From JAHIKV01 sp963733145 (GTDB lineage Bacteria > Planctomycetota > Planctomycetia > Pirellulales > Thermoguttaceae), in NCBI GenBank assembly GCA_963733145.1, contig CAVTCJ010000005.1, positions 434,001 through 498,000 of the forward strand: 64,000 nt of DNA, written 5' to 3'. Of the stretch, positions 19,701 to 26,851 are shown piece after piece. The notes under the pieces are model-generated. The model ran no database searches and had not been told where the DNA came from. It worked only from the letters and a program-made list of their open reading frames with translations. Made by a program: the position numbers and the translations under genes. Every line of letters starts with the position of its first letter. The stretch's first letter is position 1.

Positions 19701-20482
19701 CCGGGGCCACGCCCGTCGTCGGCGATTGGAACGGCAGCGGCACGAGCAAGATCGGCGCGTTCCTCGACGGCATCTGGTTCCTCGACCTGAACGGCAACGG
19801 CGTCTGGGACGAAGGGGACTTGTGGGTGAAGCTGGGCGACCGAGGCGATCAGCCGGTCACCGGCGATTGGAACGGCGACGGCAAGACCGACATCGGCATC
19901 TTCGGCCCCACCTGGATCGGCGACATGAAGGCGGTGGTGGCCGATCCGGGCCTGCCCGATTCGCAGAACCCGCCCAAGCCGGAGCGGCCGAAGAACATGC
20001 CGCCCGACCCGACCGAGGCGGCCGTCGGCTGGCGGACGATGAAGCCCGGCAACGGCGGCCGGATGCGCTCCGACCTGATCGACCACGTCTTCCAATACGG
20101 CGTGAAGGGCGACATCGCGGTCGCCGGCGACTGGAACGGCGACGGCATCCACTCAATCGGCATCTTCCGCAACGGGACCTGGTTCCTCGACGTCGACGGC
20201 GATGGCCGCTGGAGCAAGGCCGACGTGATGGTCCAGTACGGCCAGGAGGGAGACCTGCCCGTGGTCGGCGACTGGACCGGCGACGGTATCTCGAAGCTCG
20301 GCGTCTATCGCCACGGCGTTTTCCACCTCGACACCAACAACAACCGGCAGCTCGACGCCACCGACAAGGTCTTCGAGCAGGGCGGGCCGGGCGACAAGCC
20401 CGTGGCCGGCGATTGGAACGGCGACGGCGTGGACGAGGTTGGCGTCTACCAGGACGGCGCGGCGCCGCAGCCGCGGACGTAG
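16751..20482 (+). CDS. Giant secreted SdrD-B-repeat protein with C-terminal GDWNGDG repeats
   Basis: The protein has about 1243 residues. The N-terminus is basic and carries RIEQMESRQLLSI, the planctomycete export-associated LEPR-XLL-like motif. A beta-sandwich domain follows (about residues 45-245). Then come five SdrD B-like domains starting near residues 251, 369, 485, 598 and 710, each with SGxVYxDxNNNGxxDxGE (calcium-binding type) and YxFxGLxPGxY. A proline-rich linker (PPYIPPTPPTPITPP) lies near 870. The C-terminal region has five GDWNGDG-type repeats (FG-GAP/VCBS-like). The likely role is a calcium-stabilised cell-surface or adhesion protein. The frame is intact over 3.7 kb, in contrast to many neighbours. 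Confidence 0.88.
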   Translation: MGLLRKLHRRHGVPQPHRAKSHRTISSQWRTCRIEQMESRQLLSITVAPIQIGAVYFEDSSPADQVGDLLEITFNGGAAGTQLAQLRIDTDKLGDGLNMGDTFFDTAAGGAGVYGYGPFTVLNHDGIDSVSAQVADGGTTLVLNFQGFDAGEKLVFSIDVDEQGFLSANAVAEGAEFEGSILSATFTAPHYAVAAGNDIFFDAYDNKLAASGLNLPNDDYNPPSAYMPVGAEPGPVYTAGAIFSLQQEPLPITLSGTVFEDLNVDNLRQTGEPGIAGVQLSLLESVGGDYVATGMTTTTDSLGNYRFEGLQPGDYRVVETQPGGYLSVGAAAGTVDGATRGVVTNVDVLSQITLDGGEDSIHNDFAETLPASISGHVYHDADNNGRMDAGETGIAGVQVTLYIQPDGEKIASGISTTTDANGYYQFDGLMPGGYKLVEVQPDGYLDGLDAAGNAGGTAHNPGDLIDGVQLAGGQAGENYDFGELLSACVSGYVYVDANNNGTFDASETGIGGATLTLLDAAGTPTGRTAVTDATGFYRICGLTPGVYRIAETQPEGYYDGLDAPGSAGGTADNPGDLIRAIPLASGVKATDYDFGELLPAGISGRVFADLNNNAMLDTGEPLLSGVTIYLLDGSGNRIASKTTDAEGKYAFTGLKPGVYGVEEIQPPDYLDSGEQVGTAGGAITANDKIGGANLASGVNGLNYDFWEVLPATISGYVFQDGPPISIEKGDPIPYVPALRDGRFTPDDTPLAGVVLQLCDANGVPLLDGNGSPITTVTDSRGYYKFERLTPGGYSVVEVQPDGYLAGVDTAGSNGGLVVNTYTKVDPSLLGTLAVDPKGSAIVKIAISSGDTAAQYNFSEVLIEYTPPKYPPYIPPTPPTPITPPPMILPAVEYQPMGRPYYLMPETIMQPIFGGGGGPGGYTWHLSVIDAGHPRSDSSGTEFTQVSHSPYFDPVSWTGAKLDRSVWVLDDKDGAEIAKFQFGMAGATPVVGDWNGSGTSKIGAFLDGIWFLDLNGNGVWDEGDLWVKLGDRGDQPVTGDWNGDGKTDIGIFGPTWIGDMKAVVADPGLPDSQNPPKPERPKNMPPDPTEAAVGWRTMKPGNGGRMRSDLIDHVFQYGVKGDIAVAGDWNGDGIHSIGIFRNGTWFLDVDGDGRWSKADVMVQYGQEGDLPVVGDWTGDGISKLGVYRHGVFHLDTNNNRQLDATDKVFEQGGPGDKPVAGDWNGDGVDEVGVYQDGAAPQPRT

Positions 20483-20536
20483 TGTAGTGCCTGGTAAATA
20501 CGGCGTCTTATTTTGCTGAGAATAGTGGAGTTGGGC

Positions 20537-20607
20537 GCCACTGCCGGCTTGTCCAGCAGTGCGGATGTGCAACAGCGGTTAACACTGCTGGACAAGCCAG
20601 CAGTGGC
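20537..20607. repeat. Palindromic intergenic repeat (GCCACTGCCGGCTTGTCCAG type)
   Basis: Arms 20537-20561 and 20583-20607 form a near-perfect inverted repeat. It lies after the SdrD-repeat gene. Confidence 0.8.
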
Positions 20608-20654
20608 ACCCTCCGCCGCATAAGCAACCATCTGCGTGAGACACTACGGTAGCG

Positions 20655-20740
20655 CCGTTTAGCCCCGGCGTCCACGCCAGGTGCATGACTCGACGGGAAA
20701 ATTGCGTTATCATCCCGGCGTGGACGCCGGGGCTAAACGG
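20655..20740. repeat. Palindromic intergenic repeat (CCGTTTAGCCCCGGCGTCC type)
   Basis: Arms 20655-20678 and 20717-20740 are exact complements. It abuts the 3' end of the HIT-family gene on the minus strand (stop at 20754). Confidence 0.8.
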
Positions 20741-20753
20741 TCATCATCGCGGC

Positions 20754-21350
20754 TTATTCCAGTTCCGCCGTCAGCGAGCCCCACAGCGCATCGAGCGATT
20801 GCGGAATGGTGTGTACCCCGGCAATGGTGGGCATGAAGTTCGTATCGCCCGTCCAGCGGGGGACGATGTGCCAATGAAGGTGGCCGGGCAGCCCGGCGCC
20901 CGCCGCGCGGCCCAGGTTCACGCCGATGTTGAATCCCTGCGGCTGCATGACCTTCTCCAGCAGACTTGTCATCAAAGTGATCTGCCGCGAGAGTTCGGCC
21001 TCGATCTCGGCGCCGAGCTGGTCGAGTCGGGCGAAATGCCGGCTGGGGGCGACCAGCAGATGCCCGTTGTTGTACGGATAGCGGTTCAGCAAAATTACGG
21101 TGCATTTGTTTCGCCGGACGATCCCCCGGCGGCGATCGTCACCTGGCGCGTGGGCACGGCACAAAAAACAGGCGGGATCGGCGTCCGGCAGGAGCTGTGT
21201 GGGATCGCACGGCTCGGAATCGACATTTCCGCCGAGGATGTAATCCAGACGCCACGGGGCCCAAAGTTGTTCGTTTTCCACGGTCGCACCCCCCGTTGGT
21301 TGGCGGATGAAATAATTCGACAGTCTAGCCGCAAACGATTTATCAGACAA
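20754..21350 (-). CDS. HIT-family protein (Ap4A phosphorylase/hydrolase-like)
   Basis: The histidine-triad motif GHLHWHIVPRW lies in the second half. Before it are WAPWRLDYI, CFLCRAHA (a Cys pair that may bind zinc) and LNRYPYNNGHLLVAPSRHFA, all typical of HIT proteins of the FHIT/Ap4A branch. The enzyme acts on dinucleoside polyphosphates or related nucleotide conjugates in the cytoplasm. ATG 21350 gives 198 residues. A GTG at 21281 with a G-rich RBS would begin VENEQLWAPWRL, closer to most homologues, so the start is uncertain. It is divergent from scpA. The gene is intact. Confidence 0.87.
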   Translation of the reverse strand: MSDKSFAARLSNYFIRQPTGGATVENEQLWAPWRLDYILGGNVDSEPCDPTQLLPDADPACFLCRAHAPGDDRRRGIVRRNKCTVILLNRYPYNNGHLLVAPSRHFARLDQLGAEIEAELSRQITLMTSLLEKVMQPQGFNIGVNLGRAAGAGLPGHLHWHIVPRWTGDTNFMPTIAGVHTIPQSLDALWGSLTAELE

Positions 21351-21514
21351 GATGCGTCCATTTTCAAGTTGAGTTCACTGGGGAGTCGAAAGTGATAGTA
21401 TGGACTGGGGAAAATTTGTTGACTGACGGGATTCTATCGCCCCACCTACTCCCCGCCCGAGAGTTATTTCGCTAGACTGGAACGTTTTACCAACCCGATT
21501 TCATTGCTCCACCC

Positions 21515-22294
21515 GTGCCCGACTTTCGCGTAGACCTGAACGTGTTCCGCGGTCCGCTGGACCTGCTGCTCTACCTGGTGCGCAAGCATGAGGTGGAAAT
21601 CATCGATATTCCCATCGCGGCGATTACCGAGCAGTATCTCGAATATCTGACGGTGTTGGAGCAATTGGACGTCGGGGCGGTGGGCGATTTTCTGGCCGTG
21701 GCCAGCATGTTGATTGAGATCAAGTCGCAACAGGTGCTGCCGCGGAGCGACGAGGTGGAAGGCGAACTGGAAGACCCGCGGCGGGAGTTGGTCCGCCGGC
21801 TCTTGGAATACAAGAAGTACCGCGACGCGGCCAGCATGTTGGACGAGCGGAGCCGCGACTGGCAGCAGCGCTATCCGCGGTTGGGAACCGACCTGCCGCC
21901 GCACGAACGCAACCTGAGCGACGAGCCGATCCAGGAGGTGGAGCTGTGGGACCTGGTCAGCGCGTTCGGCCGGATCATGCGCGAGACCCAGGCCGCCCGG
22001 CCCTCGAACATCGTCTACGACGACACGCCGATCCATGTGTTCATGGGCCGCATTCACGCGCGGCTGCTGGAGGCGGGCCGGCTCAGGTTCCGCGACCTGT
22101 TCCAGCCGGAGATGCACAAATCGACGTTGATCGGGATCTTCCTGGCCATTTTGGAACTGGTTCGGCACGCCCAGGTCCGCGTGGACCAGAACTCGCTGTT
22201 CGGCGAAATCTGGATCGTGCCGAACCTGGAGAACGCCGCCCCCTTGGATTTTTCGAACGTGGACGAGTATGAACACGTGGGAACTAGGGGTTAG
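21515..22294 (+). CDS. scpA: Segregation and condensation protein A
   Basis: This is a 259-residue ScpA homologue. The N-terminal kleisin signature is FRGPLDLLLYLVRKHEVEI with DIPIAAITEQYLEYL. The central DFLAVASMLIEIKSQQVLP and the C-terminal winged-helix segment (STLIGIFLAILELVRHAQVR) follow. ScpA bridges SMC heads and works with ScpB in chromosome segregation. Neither SMC nor ScpB is in the window. The start is GTG at 21515, with no strong RBS visible. The stop codon falls in a TAGTGG-type repeat, so the last residues (GTRG) may be repeat-derived. Confidence 0.92.
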   Translation: MPDFRVDLNVFRGPLDLLLYLVRKHEVEIIDIPIAAITEQYLEYLTVLEQLDVGAVGDFLAVASMLIEIKSQQVLPRSDEVEGELEDPRRELVRRLLEYKKYRDAASMLDERSRDWQQRYPRLGTDLPPHERNLSDEPIQEVELWDLVSAFGRIMRETQAARPSNIVYDDTPIHVFMGRIHARLLEAGRLRFRDLFQPEMHKSTLIGIFLAILELVRHAQVRVDQNSLFGEIWIVPNLENAAPLDFSNVDEYEHVGTRG

Positions 22295-22385
22295 TGGTTA
22301 GTGGCTAGTGGCAGTAAGTTTGACTGGACAAGTCATTGTTCTACATGGTCTTATAGCCGCGAAGCGGCGAAAGTCTATGGCCAGG

Positions 22386-23984
22386 GGCGTTAGCCCTCGT
22401 TGTTACACACATCTCTTGATTGATATTGGCGAATTGGGATCAATACGGCATTATGGTAAGCAAGTGAATGGACGCAGGGGGGAGAAAACTAGTCAAGGAA
22501 GATCGCACATGCTCACTCCCTGGGTAGCGGATGAAATGAAAACGGCCAATTTGTGCGACAAACGCCTGAATCGACGCCTTGCGGAGGTGGTTTCGCAGTT
22601 GGCAGAGCGGCCAACGGCGAGCATTCCCGCGGCGTGCGGCGGTCGCGCCGAAATGGTCGCCGCCTATCGGTTTTGCGAGAACGAGAACACCAACTTCAAG
22701 ACTGTCCTGCAACCGCACATTGACGCCACGCGGCGACGAATCGCCGCACAACCCATGGCCTTGCTCGCGCAGGACACTACGGAAATTGACGTTACCCGGC
22801 CGGACCAGCAGGTCGCGGGGGCCGGTCCCCTGGACGGTGGTCCTCGCCGCGGAGCGCCTGGTGCACCTCGATGTGCGCGTTCACAGAGGATGGAACGCCG
22901 CTCGGCACGGTCGCCGGCGAGGCCTGGGTGCGCAGGGAGGAGCCCGTTAGTGCGCCGCGGACTCGGGCCGAGCGCGCCGCTACGCCGATCGAAGACAAAG
23001 AGAGCTATCGTTGGGTTACCATGCTTCGGCAGGCGCGCGAAGAAGCTCTGCGAAACCCCGCCACTCGGTTGATTTGCCTGGCCGATAGCGAAGCCGACAT
23101 CTATGAAGTAATGGTCGAAGGAATGCGGGAGCCCGGGACCATCGACTGGATCATCCGCGCCTGCCAGAATCGCGCTTTGCTCCTGGAAAACAGCCAAAAA
23201 CACGCGGAACATTACGTCCGCGACGCGGTCCTGTCTCGGCCGGCGCTGTTTGAGCGGACGATCCAGGTGCGGGGGCGAAAAGCGAAGGTGGCTTGCGAAA
23301 CGCGGGGCCGACGCCAACCCCGCAAATCGCGCAAAGCCGTGGTTGCGGTGCGGGCGATGCGTCTCACGCTCCGTCCGCCGTTTCGTCCAGGCCATCGTCT
23401 CCCGGCGATCGCCATCAACGTGGTGTCGGTCAGCGAGGTGAACCCGCCGCCGAACGACGAGCCGGTGGAATGGCTGCTGCTGACGAGCTTGCCGATTGAC
23501 GACATCGAGCAGGTGCAACGAGTAATCCAATATTATTGTGTTCGTTGGATGATCGAGGTTTTCTTTCGCGTGTTGAAGTCGGGCTGCCGTGTTGAAGAGC
23601 GGTTGTTTGAATACATGGACCGCTTGTTGACGTGTCTGGCGATCTATGTGATTGTTGCCTGGCGGACGTTGTACGTGTGCCGCTTGGGACGGAGTTGCCC
23701 GGACATCAGTTGCGAGGCGGTCTTCGAGCCGGCCGAATGGAAATCGGTGTGGAAGGTGATGCGCCGCGAGAATCCGCCGGCCCACCCGCCCCCCTTGGGC
23801 ATGTTCATTCGGCTGGTGGCACAGCTTGGTGGCTACGTGAATCGAAAACGAGCCGATCCGCCCGGTCCGCAAACCCTTTGGATTGGCCTGCAACGGATGC
23901 ATGACTTCGCTACCTGTTGGCTAATGTTCGGCCCTGACGCTCAAAGGGAGACCTGATTTGTGTGTAACAACGAGGGCGTTAGCC
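22386..23984. mobile_element. Complete IS4/Tn5-type insertion sequence with 10-bp target duplication
   Basis: The element spans 22396-23974 (1579 bp). Its ends are a perfect 16-bp inverted repeat, CTCGTTGTTACACACA at 22396-22411 and its complement at 23959-23974. It is flanked by the direct repeat GGCGTTAGCC at 22386-22395 and 23975-23984. Rejoining the flanks restores CCAGGGGCGTTAGCCCCTGG, a palindrome, and CCAGGGGCTAACGCCCCTGG occurs at 24077-24096. The insertion thus hit a palindromic repeat. One transposase gene is inside. Confidence 0.88.
22509..23956 (+). CDS. IS4-family (Tn5-like) transposase, two frameshifts
   Basis: ATG 22509 opens WVADEMKTANLCDKRLNRRL, the Tn5-type N-terminal DNA-binding domain, with YRFCENENTNFKTVL. 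The DDE catalytic residues are visible: AQDTTEIDVT (first Asp), ICLADSEADIY (second Asp), and the YREK signature YYCVRWMIEVFFRVLK (Glu). The frame changes twice near 22855 and 22875, between GPLDGGPRRG and AFTEDGTPLGTV. The total is about 480 residues, normal for the family. It may be inactive if the shifts are real. The TIRs and target duplication look fresh, so sequencing errors or recent decay are both possible. Confidence 0.85.
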
Positions 23985-24215
23985 CCTGGAAGGAGGCGTT
24001 TTTCAGGGGAAAGCCCCGTAGGGGCGGCAGAAGTCTCTGCCGCCGCTTCGCGGCTCTCGCAGAAGCCCGCTCTCTTTTCCCAGGGGCTAACGCCCCTGGC
24101 TATCAACTATCGTCCCTTCGGGACTAAGGAATTACGCCGTAATCACTTCTGACTTGAAGACTATTTCAAACTTAGTGCCACTGACCACTAACCACTAGCC
24201 ACTAGCCACTAATCC
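23985..24215. repeat. Right flank of the IS: palindromic repeat and TAGTGGC-type repeats
   Basis: The segment holds hairpin-forming blocks (GGGGCGGCAGA...TCTGCCGCC; CCCAGGGGCTAACGCCCCTGG) and then short AGTGGCTAGTGG-type repeats at 24177-24215. The same short repeat in opposite orientation is at 22289-22315 on the left of the IS. The tract from 22289 to 24215 therefore looks like one older palindromic intergenic region opened by the IS. No gene is seen in it. Confidence 0.65.
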
Positions 24216-24217
24216 TC

Positions 24218-25056
24218 ATGGTCAACAACCTCCCCGTCAAAAAGCTGGTCCACAAAGACCTCACGATCGAGGGCTATTCGCGGGCGGCCGTGCAGACTTA
24301 CTGGCGGGTGCCGGAGCTGAAGATCGGTTTCGATTTCGGGGCTCAGCCGTGGTCGTTCATGGGCACGCCCACCTGGTTCGTCTCCCACGCGCACATGGAC
24401 CACCTGATCGCCTTGCCGGTGTACGTCGCCCGGCGGAGGATGATGAAGATGACCCCGCCGGCGATCTACCTGCCGGCGCCGTTGGTCGAGCCGATGCAGC
24501 GGGTGCTGCGGCTGCTGAGCCGCATGGACCGCGGCCGGTTGCCCTGCGCCTGCTGCCGGCCGCGTCGGGTGATGAGATCGAACTTTCCCGCGAACACGTG
24601 GTGACCGTCTCGGCCACGACGCACACGGTCCCCTCGCTGGGCTTCGTCGTTTGGGAGCGGCGGCGGAAACTCAAGCCCGAATATCAGGGCCTCGAAGGGC
24701 GCCAAATCCGCGATTTGCGCCTCAGCGGCCAGGAAGTGACCAACGAGGTCCGCCTGCCGCGAGTGGCTTACCTTGGCGATAGCTCGCCGGACGGCTTGGA
24801 CGCCTGCCCGGCCATGTTCCGGGCCGAGGTGCTCATCATGGAACTGACCTTCGTCTCGCCGCGCCATCGCCGCGAAAAGATCCACAAGTACGGCCACATG
24901 CACCTCGACGATTTTCTGGAGCGTCGCGGGCAATTCCGCAACGAGCTGATCATCGCCTCGCACTTCAGCACGCGCTACCATCCAAACCAGATCCGCGAGT
25001 GCGTCTCGAAGGCCCTGCCCGACATGCTCGACGGCCGCCTCCACTTGTGGCTCTGA
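24218..25056 (+). CDS. Metallo-beta-lactamase-fold hydrolase (RNase Z-like), one frameshift
   Basis: It starts at ATG 24218 (MVNNLPVKKLVHKDLTIEGY). The metal-binding motif SHAHMDHL (HxHxDH) is near residue 57. After a frame change near 24545 the protein continues with VVTVSATTHTVPSLGFVV, YLGDSSPDGLD (the later metal-binding Asp) and FSTRYHPNQIRECV (the final conserved region). It is about 279 residues. It resembles the RNase Z/ElaC branch in the late HxSTRY motif, but the usual N-terminal motif is diverged. It is a cytoplasmic zinc-dependent hydrolase, substrate uncertain (tRNA 3' processing or another phosphoester). Confidence 0.8.
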
Positions 25057-25081
25057 GCCGGATTATCCGTAAACGCCACAC

Positions 25082-25140
25082 TAGCCCGAAGCGCAAGCGA
25101 GGGTGGGACAACGACTCGCTCTCGCTTACGCTTCGGGCTA
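25082..25140. repeat. Palindromic intergenic repeat (TAGCCCGAAGCGCAAGCG type), second copy
   Basis: Same family as 1934-1992, here with a longer and imperfect stem. It is in the 288-bp gap between the MBL-fold gene and the pilin-like gene. The rest of the gap (25141-25344) shows no gene. Confidence 0.8.
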
Positions 25141-25344
25141 GTGCAAGGCACCCGATGGATCGTGAGCGCCGAGATTCCCCGCTTGCGTTTTCGCATCCTT
25201 ATTAGCCGGATTTTCCCTATAATCCGTGAAATCCGATTTGCACTGATTTAGCTGATTTACTCGACTTTCCGTGTAGACAACCTAGGCTCTAAAAAGAGGA
25301 GAAAACTTCCGCATCTCTGGATTGTTCCACAGGAGAACGAAATC

Positions 25345-25707
25345 ATGAGACAACCAAAACACCACAAACGACAACTTCGGCTTGGAATCGGGCTCGTGGA
25401 GTTGGCCGTGATCCTCGCCGCCATAACCCTAGTGGTCTTTATCGGCATCAGCCAACTCGGTTCGTCCGTTTCCGCGGACCTCAACCAGACCGCTTCCGGG
25501 GTGGGCGAACCCGCGCAGCTAGTCCATCATTCGAGATTCACCGGACAGACCGGCCAGAATGGCGACGGCACGGCCGACAACGGCAGCGGAGGAACGTCCG
25601 GCGGCGACAATGGCAGCGGCGGAGACACTTCCGGCGACGGGGACAGCGGAGGCGGCGGGGACAGCGGAGGGATTTGGGGGTGGCTCGGGGGTTGGTTCGG
25701 CTGGTAA
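25345..25707 (+). CDS. Flp/type IV pilin-like small protein with Gly/Asp/Ser-rich tail
   Basis: This is a 120-residue protein. A basic leader MRQPKHHKRQLRLG is followed by IGLVELAVILAAITLVVFIG. Cleavage after that Gly would put Glu at position 5 of the mature protein, as prepilin peptidases require. The hydrophobic segment and the following ISQLGSSVSADLNQTASGV resemble Flp-family pilins. Unlike these, the protein carries a tail of about 50 residues rich in Gly, Asp, Ser and Thr, and ends in the aromatic motif IWGWLGGWFGW. The RBS AGGAGA lies about nine bases upstream. No pilus assembly gene is nearby. It could instead be a single-pass surface protein. Confidence 0.65.
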   Translation: MRQPKHHKRQLRLGIGLVELAVILAAITLVVFIGISQLGSSVSADLNQTASGVGEPAQLVHHSRFTGQTGQNGDGTADNGSGGTSGGDNGSGGDTSGDGDSGGGGDSGGIWGWLGGWFGW

Positions 25708-25737
25708 TCGCCGGATAGGAGCCCCGTCAGAATTATC

Positions 25738-25805
25738 TGTAGGAGGCGACTCCTGTCGCCGATTGCGCGGGGGTGATACATCGGCGACAGGAGTCGCCTC
25801 CTACA
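25738..25805. repeat. Perfect 25-bp palindromic repeat (TGTAGGAGGCGACTCCTGTC type)
   Basis: Arms 25738-25762 and 25781-25805 match exactly. The right arm supplies the stop codon of coaD (minus strand, 25803-25801). Confidence 0.85.
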
Positions 25806-26346
25806 AATAGCCGAACTGCTTCGGCGGGAGCAACCCCTCGGTTCGCGCACGGAGCATGTGAACCACGTTCGGCGGCAGGAACTTCGCCAACTCCTCGTCG
25901 TCGGCCACCGAGGCGATCTGCTTGATCAACGAACTGGAGACGTGGGCCAGCTCGCCGTCGGCGATCATGAACAACGTCTCCACCTCCGGGGCCAGCCGGC
26001 GGTTGGCCATCATCATCGTCAACTCGGCGGCGATGTCGGTGATCGGCCGGACGCCGCGGACCATGATCCGCGCCCCGCACTGTTTCACGAAGGCCACGGC
26101 CAGCCCGGTAAAGGTACGAATCTCGACGTTTTCCAAGTGCGTGGTGGCGCCGTGGATCATCTGCCGCCGTTCGTCGGCGGTGAAGAGGGTTTCCTTCTCG
26201 ACGTTCACGCCCACGCCGACGATCAGCCGATCAAAGAGCCGGCTCGCCCGCTCCATCACGTTGAGATGTCCCAACGTAATGGGGTCGAAAGAACCGGGAT
26301 AGACGGCGATGCGGGGGGAATATCTGTTTTCTGACATGGATGGCAA
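25801..26346 (-). CDS. coaD: Phosphopantetheine adenylyltransferase
   Basis: This is the penultimate enzyme of coenzyme A synthesis, transferring AMP from ATP to 4'-phosphopantetheine. The nucleotidyltransferase motif YPGSFDPITLGH lies near the start, with IMVRGVRPITDI and AHVSSSLIKQIAS (the second ATP-binding motif) downstream. The length is 180 residues, slightly above the usual 160 because of a C-terminal extension. The start is ATG 26346 or 26337. The end (QFGYL, stop) falls in a dispersed repeat. The gene is intact. Confidence 0.93.
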   Translation of the reverse strand: MPSMSENRYSPRIAVYPGSFDPITLGHLNVMERASRLFDRLIVGVGVNVEKETLFTADERRQMIHGATTHLENVEIRTFTGLAVAFVKQCGARIMVRGVRPITDIAAELTMMMANRRLAPEVETLFMIADGELAHVSSSLIKQIASVADDEELAKFLPPNVVHMLRARTEGLLPPKQFGYL

Positions 26347-26498
26347 AACATCCCGCCACAGCGGGGAACGATGATTGTAAGGCGGGGCCTGCGAATTACA
26401 CTCTGGCCTTACCTTACTTAGTATTAGCAGTGGTGAACCGCGGAAAAACTGATTATACTTGGTTTATCGCCGAAACACCATCCGCGGGGAGATTCTCG

Positions 26499-26681
26499 AT
26501 GCTAAAAGCCCTCTGCCTAGTGGGATCCGTTGTCGCCGCCCTGTTGTTGCTGATTTTCGTCCTCGACTTGGCGGTTGGATTCCCCTTCCACCGCCTCAGC
26601 GTGACGATGGACGTCGGATGCGTCCTCGGCGCCGCCGGTTTGGGCTTCCTCAGTTGGATCACGTGGAAGGAACAGAAGTGA
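26499..26681 (+). CDS. Small membrane protein with two transmembrane helices
   Basis: This is a 60-residue peptide from ATG 26499 (MLKALCLVGSVVAALLLLIF) with two hydrophobic helices and a charged end (TWKEQK). A GGGGAG motif lies seven bases upstream of the ATG. The longer in-frame version from 26340 crosses the coaD promoter region and is less likely. The family is not recognised. It is a plausible inner-membrane peptide of unknown role. Confidence 0.55.
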   Translation: MLKALCLVGSVVAALLLLIFVLDLAVGFPFHRLSVTMDVGCVLGAAGLGFLSWITWKEQK

Positions 26682-26702
26682 GCGGTTACGGAGTTGGGGG
26701 AG

Positions 26703-26778
26703 GGGGACAGGTCCATGTTTTCGGCCCACGGTTTATTGATGAAATCACGTTTTCCCGCCGAAAAATGGACCAGTCCCC
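26703..26778. repeat. Palindromic intergenic repeat (GGGGACAGGTCC type), second copy
   Basis: Arms 26703-26724 and 26757-26778. Same family as 1249-1323, including the flanking CAGCCGCCCC. Confidence 0.8.
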
Positions 26779-26851
26779 AGCCGCCCCCGAACGGTTGCCT
26801 CCGGCCGCGGATGCCATTGTGTGTGGGGGTTTAGCCGTCTAAAATAGTCGC

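Noticed and set aside
18299..20152. Minus-strand frame of 617 codons opposite the SdrD-repeat gene
   Set aside because: It arises from the G+C-rich repeats on the coding strand. No start signal or domain.
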